From the NCBI GenBank assembly GCA_051953655.1, contig JBQCIO010000098.1, positions 1 to 53,704 on the forward strand: a DNA stretch of 53,704 bases, in the 5' to 3' direction. This document shows positions 8,794 through 17,457 of this stretch, one piece after another (the stretch's first letter is position 1; every line of letters starts with the position of its first letter). Position numbers and translations under genes: made by a program. This DNA is from JBQCHF01 sp051953655. GTDB lineage: Bacteria > Actinomycetota > Actinomycetes > Motilibacterales > Motilibacteraceae. The notes under the pieces are model-generated. The model ran no database searches. It saw only the letters and a program-made list of their open reading frames with translations, and was not told the DNA's origin.

Positions 8794-10133
8794 CCAGTCG
8801 TCACCGAGAACCCGCTGTTCTTCATCTCGGACACGGTCTGCGTCTGGATCGTGTCGAGCATGGCGTCGGTGCTCCCGGAGCGCACGGCGTCCGGCAGCGC
8901 GTCCTGGAAGTGGGTGTTGAGGGTGGTCATGACCGGACCCCACTGCCACGACTCGTCGACCTGGCCGGCCGCCTCGGCGAACACCGGGCCGACCTTCTGA
9001 CCACCGAAGAACGCGTCGGGGGTGTTGTACTCGGGCGAGCTGCCGCCGTCGACGGTGGCGGGGAAGAAGCCCGACTTGTCGTAGGCGATCTTGAAGGCGT
9101 CGGGGTCGGTGGTCAGCCACTTGGCGAACTCGACCGCGGCCTGCGCGTGCTTGGTGCCCTTCATGACCGCAGTGACCGAGCCGCCGATGTTGGCGTTGAC
9201 CGGCTTGGAGGCGTCCCACTGCGGCGGGAGCGCGACCTTCCAGCTGCCGGCGGTGGCCTTGAGGTTCCCCTTCATGCCGCGGTACCCCCAGGCGCCCACG
9301 ATGTAGGTCGCGACCTTGCCCGAGTCGAGCTGGCTCCAGTAGCCCGCGTTGAAGCCCTTGTCGAGGACCGCGTCACCCTTGCTGACCAGGCCGTCCCAGT
9401 AGTCCAGCGCCTTCTTGCTCGGCGCGTCGTTGATGGAGACCTGCCACGAGTTGTTCGCGGTGCCGAACCAGTGACCGCCGGCCTGGGCGGAGACGGCGGC
9501 GAGGAAGAGGCCGTAGTTGAGGTAGGAGCCCATCGAGGCGCCGGTCTTCTGCTTGAGCGTGTCCGCCTCGGACGCGAACTCGTCCCAGGTCTTCGGCACC
9601 TGGATGCCGGCCTTCTTGAACAGCGCGTCGTTGTAGAACATGACCATCGGGCCGACGTCGTGCGGGTAGCCGTACTGCTTGCCGATGAAGCCGGCTTCCT
9701 TCCAGGCGGCGGGCTGGAAGAGCGACTGGTCCTTCGAGACCAGCGAGGTGACGTCCTCGAGGACCCCCTGGGCGGCGAGCGTGGGGATCTCCTGGTACTC
9801 GATCATCGCGACGTCCGGGCCCGACCCGGCCTTCACCGCGGTCTGGATCTTCTCGTAGGCCGCCTGCCCGTTGGGCACCGCGCCGAGGGTGACGGTGATG
9901 TCCGGGTGGGTCTTGTTGAACTCGGCCACCAGATCGCTCATGCCGGCTGCCCCGGCCCAGAACGTGATGTCCTCGTGGGCCGGCTTGGCGGACGAGGACG
10001 ACGAGGACGACGAGGAGGAGTCGGAGGCGGAGGAAGCGGCCGACGAGCCCGAGCAGCCGGCCAGGGCGAGCGCCGCGCTCACCGCCGCGGCGGCGATGCC
10101 GGCGGTGCGGGACCGTGTGGACATGCGGATCAT
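8790..10133 (-). CDS. sugar-binding lipoprotein of ABC importer (CUT1)
   Basis: Extracytoplasmic solute-binding protein of 447 residues. The signal peptide ends in the lipobox LALAGC, with Cys27 as the lipidation site. A serine-rich linker of about 20 residues follows, encoded by a GA-rich near-repeat (about 9990-10040), and then the type 1 binding fold (DITFWAGAAGMSDLVAEFNK). An AGGAA ribosome site lies 8 bases before ATG 10133; Met at 10124 is an alternative start. It is first of the importer trio and 83 bases below the GH2 gene, so it probably captures an oligosaccharide related to the GH2 and sulfatase substrate. Confidence 0.93.
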   Translation of the reverse strand: MIRMSTRSRTAGIAAAAVSAALALAGCSGSSAASSASDSSSSSSSSSSAKPAHEDITFWAGAAGMSDLVAEFNKTHPDITVTLGAVPNGQAAYEKIQTAVKAGSGPDVAMIEYQEIPTLAAQGVLEDVTSLVSKDQSLFQPAAWKEAGFIGKQYGYPHDVGPMVMFYNDALFKKAGIQVPKTWDEFASEADTLKQKTGASMGSYLNYGLFLAAVSAQAGGHWFGTANNSWQVSINDAPSKKALDYWDGLVSKGDAVLDKGFNAGYWSQLDSGKVATYIVGAWGYRGMKGNLKATAGSWKVALPPQWDASKPVNANIGGSVTAVMKGTKHAQAAVEFAKWLTTDPDAFKIAYDKSGFFPATVDGGSSPEYNTPDAFFGGQKVGPVFAEAAGQVDESWQWGPVMTTLNTHFQDALPDAVRSGSTDAMLDTIQTQTVSEMKNSGFSVTTG

Positions 10134-10216
10134 GGAAGGGGTTCCTGCTTTCGGGACGGGGGTCAGGGCGAGGGGCGGGGGAGCGGGTCAGGGAGGGATC
10201 AGAGGGATCAGAGAGA

Positions 10217-12571
10217 TCAGAGAGCGGGGCCGACGTCCACGCAGACGCTGCGCTGGCCGGCGGTGGGATGGGTGAGGTGGAGCAGGACGGTGCCTTGGGC
10301 GCCGGGCACGGATCGCACCCAGACGGCGCCTGCGGACGCGGGGAGGTCGAGCACGCCCGGCCCGAGAAGCTCCCCCGGGCCCTCGACGTGGATGGTGACG
10401 GCGCCGGAGGCGGTGGCGCGCAGGTTGCCGAACGCGTCGGAGACCTGGAACGCCACCCGGGTGCTGTCGACGCCGTCGTTGGCGATCCGCGCGTCGTCGG
10501 CGCGGACCTCGAGACGGTCGAGCGTGGTGTCGCGGGTGAGCTGGAGCTCGGCGACGTCCCGGCCGCCGACGAGACCGCGCACGTGCAGTTCCACGGCGTG
10601 GGCGGCCGGGCGCGGCAGCACGAACAGGGGATGGGGCGTGCGGGGGAAGCGCGCGCGGTCCGGGAGGAGGTGCACCGGGTCGCCGCCGTCCACGCTGACC
10701 ACGAGCTCGTCGCAGTTCGATGCGAACGGGAGCGGCTCGGTGCCCGTCGTCTCGGCGTCCCAGGCGAACGCCGGCTCGAGCACCACCTGGGACTCCGGAC
10801 CGCGCTGCGCCCGGTAGAGCGCCGCAGCCGGCTTCGGGATGCGGAAGATGTCGACCACACCCGGGGTCTTGAGCGAGTGGCCACGCCGGCCGAGCGCGGG
10901 GTCGTCCGACCCCCACAGCGAGCCGAGCGGACTCGGGTAGTCGAACGCCGCCCAGCCGATGACCCCGAGGACGTGGTCCGCGAAGGCGAACTCGATGGCC
11001 GCGGCGTGGTAGAGCGCCTGGCGGGAGAGGCCGTCCGACCTCTCGCCTCGGGTGAACCACTCCCGGAACCGTGGCATCTGCCCGATGGCCTCGGTGACCA
11101 GGTAGGGGTAGTCGGGGACCGGCGCCAGGAAGTCGGGCCGGTCGTCCGCCCCGAGCCGGTAGTCGTTGAACCCGAAGACGTCGAAGGGCCAGACCTTGCG
11201 ACCGTCCGCGTCGTGGGCACTGTCGAAGCGCCCGGCTTCGTGACCGTCCTTGCGGTAGCGGGTCGCACCGCTGAGCGCCCGGTCGGGGTCGAGCGCGCGG
11301 CCCTCGGCGATCACGGTGTCCCACAGGTCCGGGGTGAACGCACGGGTCTCGTTGAGGAAGGCGCCCCAGATGACGACGCTGGGCCGGTGCCGGTCGCGCT
11401 CGACCATGCGCCGGAACTGATCGACGTGGTGCCGCTCGAACTCGGGGTCGCGGTCCTCGGGCGGCACCGGCCGCCAGGGGTCGTCGTAGACCTGGTCGCG
11501 CTGGGTGGTGCCGGCGTACTGCCAGCCGGGCGCCTCCTCGAACACGAGGAGCCCGAGCTCGTCGCAGGCGTCGAGGAACGCCTCCGACTGCGGGTAGTGG
11601 GAGCAGCGGACGAGGTCGAGGCCGAGCTCCTCCTTCAGCAGGCGTGCGTCGTTGCGCTGCGCCCGGTCCGAGGCCGCGAAGCCGACGTAGGGGAAGAGCT
11701 CGTGCCGGTTCAGGCCGACGACCCGACGGGCCTCGCCGTTGAGGTAGAGACCGTCGCGCCGCCACGACACCTCGCGGAACCCGGTGCGCAGCCCACCGGC
11801 AGCAAGCTCGACGCCGTCGTTCTCGATCTGTGTCTCCACGCGGTGCAGCACGGGATGCTCGGGGGACCACAGCTCGAGGGCGGGCCCGGGCCGCAGGTCG
11901 AGGGAGATCTCGGCCTGCCCGCACTGGAGTTCCTGCCGGGCCTCGGCGACGAGGGCGCCGTCCCGGTCGCGGACGATTCGCACCGACGCGACGGCCCCGG
12001 CGGGGACGAGCGACGGCACCGGCGCCGTCACGGTCACCACCGGGTCCTCGGTCAGGAGCCCGCTGGACCCCACCCTGATGCCGCGCAGCAGCAGGACGTC
12101 GGACAGGTGCAGCAGAACGGGGCGATGGATGCCCGCTGGAAGGAAGAAGTCGACGTCGCCGGCGCCGAGCGGTGAGCCCATGGGGGGCACGCGCCGCCAG
12201 CGGGCGTCCTCGACGACCTCGATCGTGTTCGAACCGGGCTGCAGCGCTGAGGCGACGTCGAAGACGCAGGGCAGGAACCCGGACTCGGCCGTCCCGACGT
12301 GGACGCCGTTGACGTGCACCGAGATGCCGCCCAGGACCGCGCCGAGCTCGAGGTCGGCGTGCGCGGGCACCGCGTCCAGCTGGACGGTGGTCGTCCAGGT
12401 CCAGACGGTCTCCCAGCTGGACTCGTCCCAGCGCGCCCAGCCCAGCGGCACCGCCGGCCCGGGAACGGTCACCTCGCGCGGGGCCAGGCCGTCCGTCTGC
12501 ACCGTCCACCGGTCGCAGCGGATCGAGTGCGACGTCGAGGGGCGCACCCCTGCCGGGCTCTGCACCTGCAC
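10217..12571 (-). CDS. glycoside hydrolase family 2 (beta-galactosidase/glucuronidase type)
   Basis: Exo-acting retaining glycosidase of 784 residues. The N-terminal jelly-roll sugar-binding domain (about 30-165), an Ig-like sandwich and the TIM barrel follow in GH2 order. GLNRHELFPYVGF and VRCSHYPQSEAFLDACDELG are barrel signatures; the acid/base is Glu408 in WGAFLNETR and the likely nucleophile is Glu494 in YLVTEAIG. A C-terminal sandwich of about 200 residues closes it. No signal peptide, so it acts on imported oligosaccharides. GTG 12571 has a strong GGAGGTGA ribosome site 5 bases away. It is first gene of the importer operon. Sugar specificity (galactose or glucuronic acid) cannot be fixed from these motifs. 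Confidence 0.9.
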   Translation of the reverse strand: MQVQSPAGVRPSTSHSIRCDRWTVQTDGLAPREVTVPGPAVPLGWARWDESSWETVWTWTTTVQLDAVPAHADLELGAVLGGISVHVNGVHVGTAESGFLPCVFDVASALQPGSNTIEVVEDARWRRVPPMGSPLGAGDVDFFLPAGIHRPVLLHLSDVLLLRGIRVGSSGLLTEDPVVTVTAPVPSLVPAGAVASVRIVRDRDGALVAEARQELQCGQAEISLDLRPGPALELWSPEHPVLHRVETQIENDGVELAAGGLRTGFREVSWRRDGLYLNGEARRVVGLNRHELFPYVGFAASDRAQRNDARLLKEELGLDLVRCSHYPQSEAFLDACDELGLLVFEEAPGWQYAGTTQRDQVYDDPWRPVPPEDRDPEFERHHVDQFRRMVERDRHRPSVVIWGAFLNETRAFTPDLWDTVIAEGRALDPDRALSGATRYRKDGHEAGRFDSAHDADGRKVWPFDVFGFNDYRLGADDRPDFLAPVPDYPYLVTEAIGQMPRFREWFTRGERSDGLSRQALYHAAAIEFAFADHVLGVIGWAAFDYPSPLGSLWGSDDPALGRRGHSLKTPGVVDIFRIPKPAAALYRAQRGPESQVVLEPAFAWDAETTGTEPLPFASNCDELVVSVDGGDPVHLLPDRARFPRTPHPLFVLPRPAAHAVELHVRGLVGGRDVAELQLTRDTTLDRLEVRADDARIANDGVDSTRVAFQVSDAFGNLRATASGAVTIHVEGPGELLGPGVLDLPASAGAVWVRSVPGAQGTVLLHLTHPTAGQRSVCVDVGPAL

Positions 12572-13024
12572 GTCGTCACCTCCTCAGGACGGCCTGTCCA
12601 CGCGAGCAAGTGGGGCCCAGCATCGAGGCACCCAACGGCTTATGTCAATAGAGGCTACGGAAAGAACTGAAGGGATTTCCGCACCGCTGCCCGGGGCTCT
12701 GCGGGGTCGCCGCCCGACCGGCCGGTCGACCGGGCGACCTGCGTCGCCCGTGCAGGTCGTGACGGCGCTGCAGCAAGGAACTGATCACTGACACCACCAT
12801 CAGGTCGATGGACCCGGATGGCCTCGGCCAGGCCGCTCGGTGCGGAGGGAGGTGGCCGGAGCGTGCGTCCGCTGGGCGGAAGCGGGCCGCCGTCGTCGGC
12901 CGCGCGGACCCCCCTGCCGCTGCGCTTCTGTGCTATAGATTCACGGAATCCGGCATCTCGGCCGGCGGAGAGCCGCTGCCGTCGGCGGCCCTGAATCCGC
13001 TGCAGCCAGCGAACAGAAGGACAC
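12572..13024. promoter_or_regulatory. divergent promoter region between GH2 operon and GH43-like gene
   Basis: This 453-base stretch has no convincing gene. On the minus strand a consensus TTGACA (12643-12648) lies 18 bases before GATGCT (12619-12624), placing a promoter about 45 bases upstream of the GH2 start. On the plus strand TGC-TATAGA (12931-12939) is an extended -10 about 85 bases upstream of the gene at 13025; no good -35 accompanies it. The region is the most AT-rich part of the sugar locus. I found no clear palindrome that would be the ROK operator. Confidence 0.5.
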
Positions 13025-14029
13025 ATGGATCGACCGCCGCGCGACACGTCCCGGAGTCCCCACCGCCACGACCATCGCCGCCGCAGCGGCTTCCAGCCGG
13101 GCGCCGAGTGGCGGGACACCGAGGGCAACCTCATCGAGGCGCACACCGGCGGCATCTTCCAGCAGGGCTCCACCTACTACTGGGTCGGAGCCACCTGGCG
13201 GGGCGCGAACGGATTCCGGTCGTTCAACCTCTACTCGTCCACCGACCTCGTGAGCTGGGCGTTCAGGAAGACGCTGCTGCGGCCATCGGCGGACCTGCCG
13301 AGCACTCATGAGATCGCCCGGCCCAAGATCCTCTACAACGACCTGACCAGCAGCTACGTGATGTGGTTCAAGCGCAAGGACTACTCCGCCCCCGTCAACG
13401 ACGTGCGCGCGGGGGTCGCCGTCAGCGAGTCGCTCGAGGGCCCGTGGAGCTTCCATCGCGACTTCTACCCGGGCGAGGGGGGTGCTCAGGAGTACAACAC
13501 CGCGGACTTCTGCCTATGGCAGGAGCCGGACGGTGCGGCGTACCTGGTGGCGTCCTCGCCGTCCGTACGCGGCGGGGCGTACGGGCGCCGGATCGTCATC
13601 TTCCGGCTGACCGCCGACTACCGCGGGGTCGAGCCGGAGCCGGTCTACCTCGGGCCGGTCGACGAGCGCGAGGCGCCGGCCGTCTTCACCCGCGGCGACA
13701 CGTACTACCTGGTGACCTCCGGGACGACGGGCTGGGCGGCCAACCAGAGCTGCTACCGCACGGCTCCCTCGATCGCCGGTCCGTGGTCCGGGCTGCGGAC
13801 CCTGGGCGACAGCACCACCTACGACAGCCAGCCCGACTTCGTGCTCCCGGTACGGGGAGACGTGGACACGACCTACATCTACGCCGGCGGCCGTCACGTC
13901 GCCGAGGACCTCGCCGCCTCGCGCTACGTCTGGTTGCCGCTGACCTTCGCCGGGGAGCAGCTGACCTTGGACCTGCTGACGTCATGGTCGCTGGACGTCC
14001 GGTCGGGCCGGTGGTCGTCGGACTCCTGA
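13025..14029 (+). CDS. GH43-like five-bladed propeller glycosidase
   Basis: Protein of 334 residues built of propeller-type strands: IEAHTGGIFQQGSTYYWVGA in blade one, then IARPKILYNDLTSSYVMWF, YNTADFCLWQEPDGAAYLVA, REAPAVFTRGDTYYLVTSGT and TYDSQPDFVLPV. This succession matches GH43 enzymes of the exo-beta-1,3-galactanase group (subfamily 24), where the Glu of REAPA is a likely acid. No signal peptide is visible: the N-terminus is Arg/His-rich, so it may act inside the cell. It has an AGAAGGA ribosome site before ATG 13025, and is divergent from the GH2 operon. Together they suggest a galactose-containing side chain. The subfamily call is from memory of the fold. Confidence 0.75.
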   Translation: MDRPPRDTSRSPHRHDHRRRSGFQPGAEWRDTEGNLIEAHTGGIFQQGSTYYWVGATWRGANGFRSFNLYSSTDLVSWAFRKTLLRPSADLPSTHEIARPKILYNDLTSSYVMWFKRKDYSAPVNDVRAGVAVSESLEGPWSFHRDFYPGEGGAQEYNTADFCLWQEPDGAAYLVASSPSVRGGAYGRRIVIFRLTADYRGVEPEPVYLGPVDEREAPAVFTRGDTYYLVTSGTTGWAANQSCYRTAPSIAGPWSGLRTLGDSTTYDSQPDFVLPVRGDVDTTYIYAGGRHVAEDLAASRYVWLPLTFAGEQLTLDLLTSWSLDVRSGRWSSDS

Positions 14030-14057
14030 CGGTGCGCCGTCGACGGTGGCCCGACGC

Positions 14058-15239
14058 TCAGGCGTCCCGGTTGAGCAGCGGCATGCTGCCCTCCAGCGCC
14101 GCGTGCGCCGCCGCCGCCGCTCCGATGGCGCCGAGGACGTGGTCGGTGGCCGCGGCTTCGACCACCAGGTCGAGCGTCGCCCAGCTCGGAGCGGTCGCCC
14201 GCGCGATGGCCTCGACCCGGTCGATGAAGCCGGGGAGCGAGGCGACGCTGCCACCGATCACGAGGACGCTGGGGTTGACGACGGCGAGGACTCCGGCGAT
14301 GACGCCGGCCGTGGCCGTGGCGGCGTTCTCGATGGCGGCCACGGCCGCGGGGTCGTGCGCGGCGCGCTCCCGGAGGTCGTCGAGGTCGGCGGCCCCGGCC
14401 GCCCGGATCACCGCGGGGAGCGCGGCGACGAGCTCGAGGCATCCCCGTCCACCGCAGAAGCAGGGCGCTCCGTCGGGATCGACCGAGACGTGGCCCATCT
14501 CGCCGGCCGCATCCCATGCTCCCGCCTGGAGCTCGCCGCCGGTGACGATGCCACCGCCGATCCCCTCGTCGACGCGCAGATAGATCAGGTCGTCCACGCT
14601 GAGGCCGGCCTCGCGTCGCCGGTCCACCTCTCCCAGGGCGGTGTAGCGGGTGTTGTTGCCGACCGAGACCGGGACGCCGAGCTGTCGCATGAAGACCTCG
14701 GCGACGAGGGTCCGCTCCCGGGAGAGCCGGGCCAGCGAGACGTCGACCGCGGTGTGGCCCTCCGGGTTGCGGTACCGCGGGCCGGGCGTGCCGACGGCGA
14801 CGCTGCGAAGCTTCCCGAGGTCGATGCGGGCGTCCGCGGTCTGGCTCGTCACGAAGGCGAGCGCCTCCCGGGCGCGGTCGGTCAACGACGAGTCCGAGGT
14901 GGTCCCCCGGGACGCCGACAGCACCACGTGCCCGGAGGCGTCGGTGAGAGCGAACGCGACGTGCCGCCGGCCGAGCTCGATCCCGAGCGTGTCGGCGCGG
15001 CGGGAGCTCAGCCGTACGAGGTGGGGCGGTCGGCCGCGACCTGCGTAGTCGGCGGCCTTGACCTGCTCGATCGCGCCGTCGCGCAGCAGCATCGCCACGG
15101 TGCGGGAGACGGTGGGGCGAGAAAGGCCTGTGTCGGCGGTGATCCCTGCGCGCGTGCTGGGTCCACGGGTGAGCAGCGACTGCATGATCGCTCCCACGGT
15201 GGCGGCAGTCACCTCGCCGGCTTCTCGATCGTTCGCCAC
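14058..15239 (-). CDS. ROK-family transcriptional repressor 1
   Basis: Sugar-responsive repressor of 393 residues. The N-terminal winged helix (about 5-70) contains STRAGITADTGLSRPTVSRT. The ROK sugar-kinase-like fold follows, with the zinc motif CFCGGRGCLE and the glycine-rich EGIGGGIVTGG. Start: GTG 15239 with an AAGGTGG ribosome site close by; Met further in (MQSLLTRG) is an alternative. It ends 28 bases from the convergent GH43-like gene, so it is placed to control the sugar operons on both sides. Its own upstream region holds a TTACGTAA palindrome. The effector sugar is unknown. Confidence 0.88.
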   Translation of the reverse strand: MANDREAGEVTAATVGAIMQSLLTRGPSTRAGITADTGLSRPTVSRTVAMLLRDGAIEQVKAADYAGRGRPPHLVRLSSRRADTLGIELGRRHVAFALTDASGHVVLSASRGTTSDSSLTDRAREALAFVTSQTADARIDLGKLRSVAVGTPGPRYRNPEGHTAVDVSLARLSRERTLVAEVFMRQLGVPVSVGNNTRYTALGEVDRRREAGLSVDDLIYLRVDEGIGGGIVTGGELQAGAWDAAGEMGHVSVDPDGAPCFCGGRGCLELVAALPAVIRAAGAADLDDLRERAAHDPAAVAAIENAATATAGVIAGVLAVVNPSVLVIGGSVASLPGFIDRVEAIARATAPSWATLDLVVEAAATDHVLGAIGAAAAAHAALEGSMPLLNRDA

Positions 15240-15303
15240 GCTCCACCTTGCCCCTGGTCCCCATCCGGCGATCCCCGCGACCGTCGCTGCTGATGAGGTC
15301 GAC

Positions 15304-15342
15304 AGCGTACCCGACTTACGTAAACTCCTGTCGCATAACAGG
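15304..15342 (-). promoter_or_regulatory. candidate promoter and operator of ROK repressor 1
   Basis: The perfect palindrome TTACGTAA (15316-15323) and the inverted repeat CCTGT-N6-ACAGG (15327-15342) lie upstream of the repressor, with a TACGCT -10-like hexamer on the minus strand at 15304-15309. The palindrome would fall in the promoter spacer, as expected for autorepression. No good -35 is visible, so the promoter itself is tentative. Confidence 0.4.
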
Positions 15343-15503
15343 GCCCCGCCAAGGTCCTCCCTGGCCCACCTGCGGCCCGGTGCCCGGCCTCGGTGCCCGG
15401 GGTCGGCGTCGAGCAGGAATCGAGAAGTCCCGGGGTCGGCTCGGTGCCTAGAGTCGACCACGGCGGCCGGCGCCGGACCGGGAGCCGCGGAAGGGGACCG
15501 AGC

Positions 15504-15944
15504 ATGGCCGCACAGACCTCGAAGACCGGCTTCACCGCGCAGGAGCGCGACGCGATGAAGGCGCGGGCCGCGGAGCTGCGTGCCGAGGGGAAGAAGGGCG
15601 CCAAGAAGGCGGACGAGCTGCAGGCCTGCCTCGACGCCATCGCCGCGATGACCGCCGAGGACCGCGCGCTCGCCGAGCGCGTGCACGCGACGATCACCGC
15701 GGCGGCACCCGACCTGTCGCCCAAGACGTGGTACGGCATGCCTGCTTATGCGAACGCTGCGGGCAAGGTGGTCGTCGCCTTCAAGAACTCCGGCAAGTTC
15801 GGCATGCGCTACTCGACGCTGGAGTTCCAGGATGCGGCCGGACTCGACGACGGGGAGATGTGGCCGGTCTCCTTCGCCCTGCTGGCCTGGACTGCCTCGG
15901 TGGAGCAGGAGCTCGTCCGGCTGATGAAGGCCGCGGTCTCCTGA
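15504..15944 (+). CDS. DUF1801 protein (YdhG-like iron chaperone fold)
   Basis: A 146-residue protein. Residues of about 1-55 are a charged, Ala/Lys/Glu-rich helical segment (GKKGAKKADELQACLDAIAA). The DUF1801 core follows: PDLSPKTWYGMPAYANAAGK, VVVAFKNSGKFGMRYSTLEF. This small alpha/beta fold is shared with YdhG and frataxin-like proteins and is often annotated as an iron chaperone, but a reaction is not known. AAGGGG precedes ATG 15504. It sits between two ROK genes with no visible link to sugar metabolism. Confidence 0.82.
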   Translation: MAAQTSKTGFTAQERDAMKARAAELRAEGKKGAKKADELQACLDAIAAMTAEDRALAERVHATITAAAPDLSPKTWYGMPAYANAAGKVVVAFKNSGKFGMRYSTLEFQDAAGLDDGEMWPVSFALLAWTASVEQELVRLMKAAVS

Positions 15945-15975
15945 CGGCGACCGGGCTGACGGGCCGACCACGCCG

Positions 15976-15994
15976 GACCGCCCGACGGGCGGTC
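15976..15994 (+). terminator. GC-rich hairpin downstream of DUF1801 gene
   Basis: Perfect inverted repeat GACCGCCCG-A-CGGGCGGTC, 32 bases after the DUF1801 stop and about 75 bases before the next promoter. There is no T-run, as is usual for terminator-like hairpins in very GC-rich actinobacteria, so termination is inferred from position and stem strength. Confidence 0.5.
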
Positions 15995-16069
15995 GCACGG
16001 TCGGCGGCAGCGCGCACGCCCGCGGCCTGACGGCTGGCGGCAGTAAGCGGAGCGAATTCTGTCGGATCC

Positions 16070-16105
16070 TTGACGGAGAAAATGTGGGTCCCTAGCGTCG
16101 CCGCC
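16070..16105 (+). promoter_or_regulatory. leaderless sigma70-type promoter of ROK repressor 2
   Basis: TTGACG (16070-16075), exactly 17 bases, TAGCGT (16093-16098), then 7 bases to GTG 16106. The start codon is where transcription would begin, so the mRNA is predicted to be leaderless. This decides the start: the longer in-frame reading from 16070 would translate the promoter itself. Confidence 0.7.
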
Positions 16106-17353
16106 GTGCAGATGCCCGCAGGTGTTCACGCGCTGGTCCGCCGGACCCACGAGGAGCGCGTCCTGCAGGTTCTGCGGGAGCAGGGCGCCCTCAGCCGCAC
16201 CCAGATCGCCGGCGCCATCGGTCTGTCCCGGACCACGCTGTCGGACATCACCAGCAGCCTGCTCGAGCGCGGCGCGATCGTGGTGGTCGACACCGACGCC
16301 GACCACCGGGAGGGCCGGGGGCGGCCGGCCGAACGGCTGGCCCTGGACCCGGCGTCGGGGCAGTTCATGGGCGTGGACTTCGGTCACCGGCGGGTGCACG
16401 TCGCCGTCGCGGACGCCTCGCACGAGATCGTCGCCTCCGGGTCGGCCCGCTACGAGGAGGATGTGGCCTGGCCGGTGCGGCTGAAGGTCGCCTTCGACCT
16501 CATCGACCGGATCAGCACCGAGTCCGGTGTGCACTACGGCGCCCTCCAGGGCGTGGGACTCGGCGTCACCGGGCCCTACCCGGACGACCCGGCGCTGCGC
16601 GAGGTCCCCCCGCACGGCGCGACGGCCGCGGAGTTCCACCGGGCGTCGGTCGACGAGGCGTTCGGCTCCCGGTTCGGCGCGCCGGTGCTCGTGGACAACA
16701 ACTCCCGGCTGGCGGCGCTCGCGGAGGCCATCTTCGGTGGCCCCGCCGTCCAGGACCTGCTCTACGTCCGGCTGTCCGACGGTGTCGGTGGGGGCCTGGT
16801 CGTCGGCGGCAAGCTCGTCCGCGGCGACACCGGGCAGGCCGGCGAGCTCGGCCACGTCACCGTGCGCCCACGCGGCCCGCTGTGCCGGTGCGGCAAGAAC
16901 GGCTGCCTGGAGACCGTCGCATCGGTGCCGGCCATCCTGGCCGCGGTGCGCGCCGAAGGGCTCCCGGTGCACAACCTCGACGACCTGGCGGCTGCCGTGG
17001 CACGCGCGCACCCCGCCGCCGACCGCGTCCTGCGCGACGCCGCCGCCGCGGTCGGGCACGTCCTGGCCACGGTCGCCCTGGCGCTCAACCCCTCCGAGGT
17101 CGTCGTCGGCGGCCAGATCGCCCGGGTCGCGCCGGTGATCCTCGAGCAGGTCGCGGCGACGATGACCTACGAGCTCTTCCCGGGCGGCGGTGCGCCCACC
17201 GTCCGCGCAGCCCACCTCTCCGACGACGACGGCGCCCTCGGCGCCCTCGCCGCGCTCTTCCACCGCTCGCCCCTCCTGGCGGGCTATCCCGAGACCCCGG
17301 TCCACGTCCGGCCGGCGCCCGCACCCGAGCGCCGGTCCGCGACGGGCCGCTGA
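16106..17353 (+). CDS. ROK-family transcriptional repressor 2
   Basis: Sugar-responsive repressor of 415 residues. The winged helix-turn-helix (about 10-70) includes GALSRTQIAGAIGLSRTTLS. The ROK domain carries GVDFGHRRVHVAVAD, DGVGGGLVVGGKLVRG and the zinc-binding CRCGKNGCLE. The C-terminus is Pro/Arg-rich. GTG 16106 is chosen from the promoter geometry; ATG 16112 is the alternative. It stands 104 bases upstream of the sulfatase/FGE pair and is the natural candidate to control it, perhaps answering a different sugar from ROK repressor 1. Confidence 0.9.
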   Translation: MQMPAGVHALVRRTHEERVLQVLREQGALSRTQIAGAIGLSRTTLSDITSSLLERGAIVVVDTDADHREGRGRPAERLALDPASGQFMGVDFGHRRVHVAVADASHEIVASGSARYEEDVAWPVRLKVAFDLIDRISTESGVHYGALQGVGLGVTGPYPDDPALREVPPHGATAAEFHRASVDEAFGSRFGAPVLVDNNSRLAALAEAIFGGPAVQDLLYVRLSDGVGGGLVVGGKLVRGDTGQAGELGHVTVRPRGPLCRCGKNGCLETVASVPAILAAVRAEGLPVHNLDDLAAAVARAHPAADRVLRDAAAAVGHVLATVALALNPSEVVVGGQIARVAPVILEQVAATMTYELFPGGGAPTVRAAHLSDDDGALGALAALFHRSPLLAGYPETPVHVRPAPAPERRSATGR

Positions 17354-17457
17354 GCCGAGGAGTACCCATTGGCCGTGTTCATCGACCGGACGACCGGCAG
17401 TGCCGGGCCGGGGGACCGCGAGCGCCCGGTGACCGGGGCCGCAGGTGCGAGGGCCCG

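Noticed and set aside
10115..12175. Plus-strand 686-codon frame opposite GH2
   Set aside because: No motif or ribosome site; the GH2 barrel and catalytic residues are on the other strand.
16882..17457. Upstream extension of the second sulfatase into the ROK gene
   Set aside because: The residues are Arg/Gly/Pro-rich antiphase of ROK; the sulfatase fold begins at GTG 17458.
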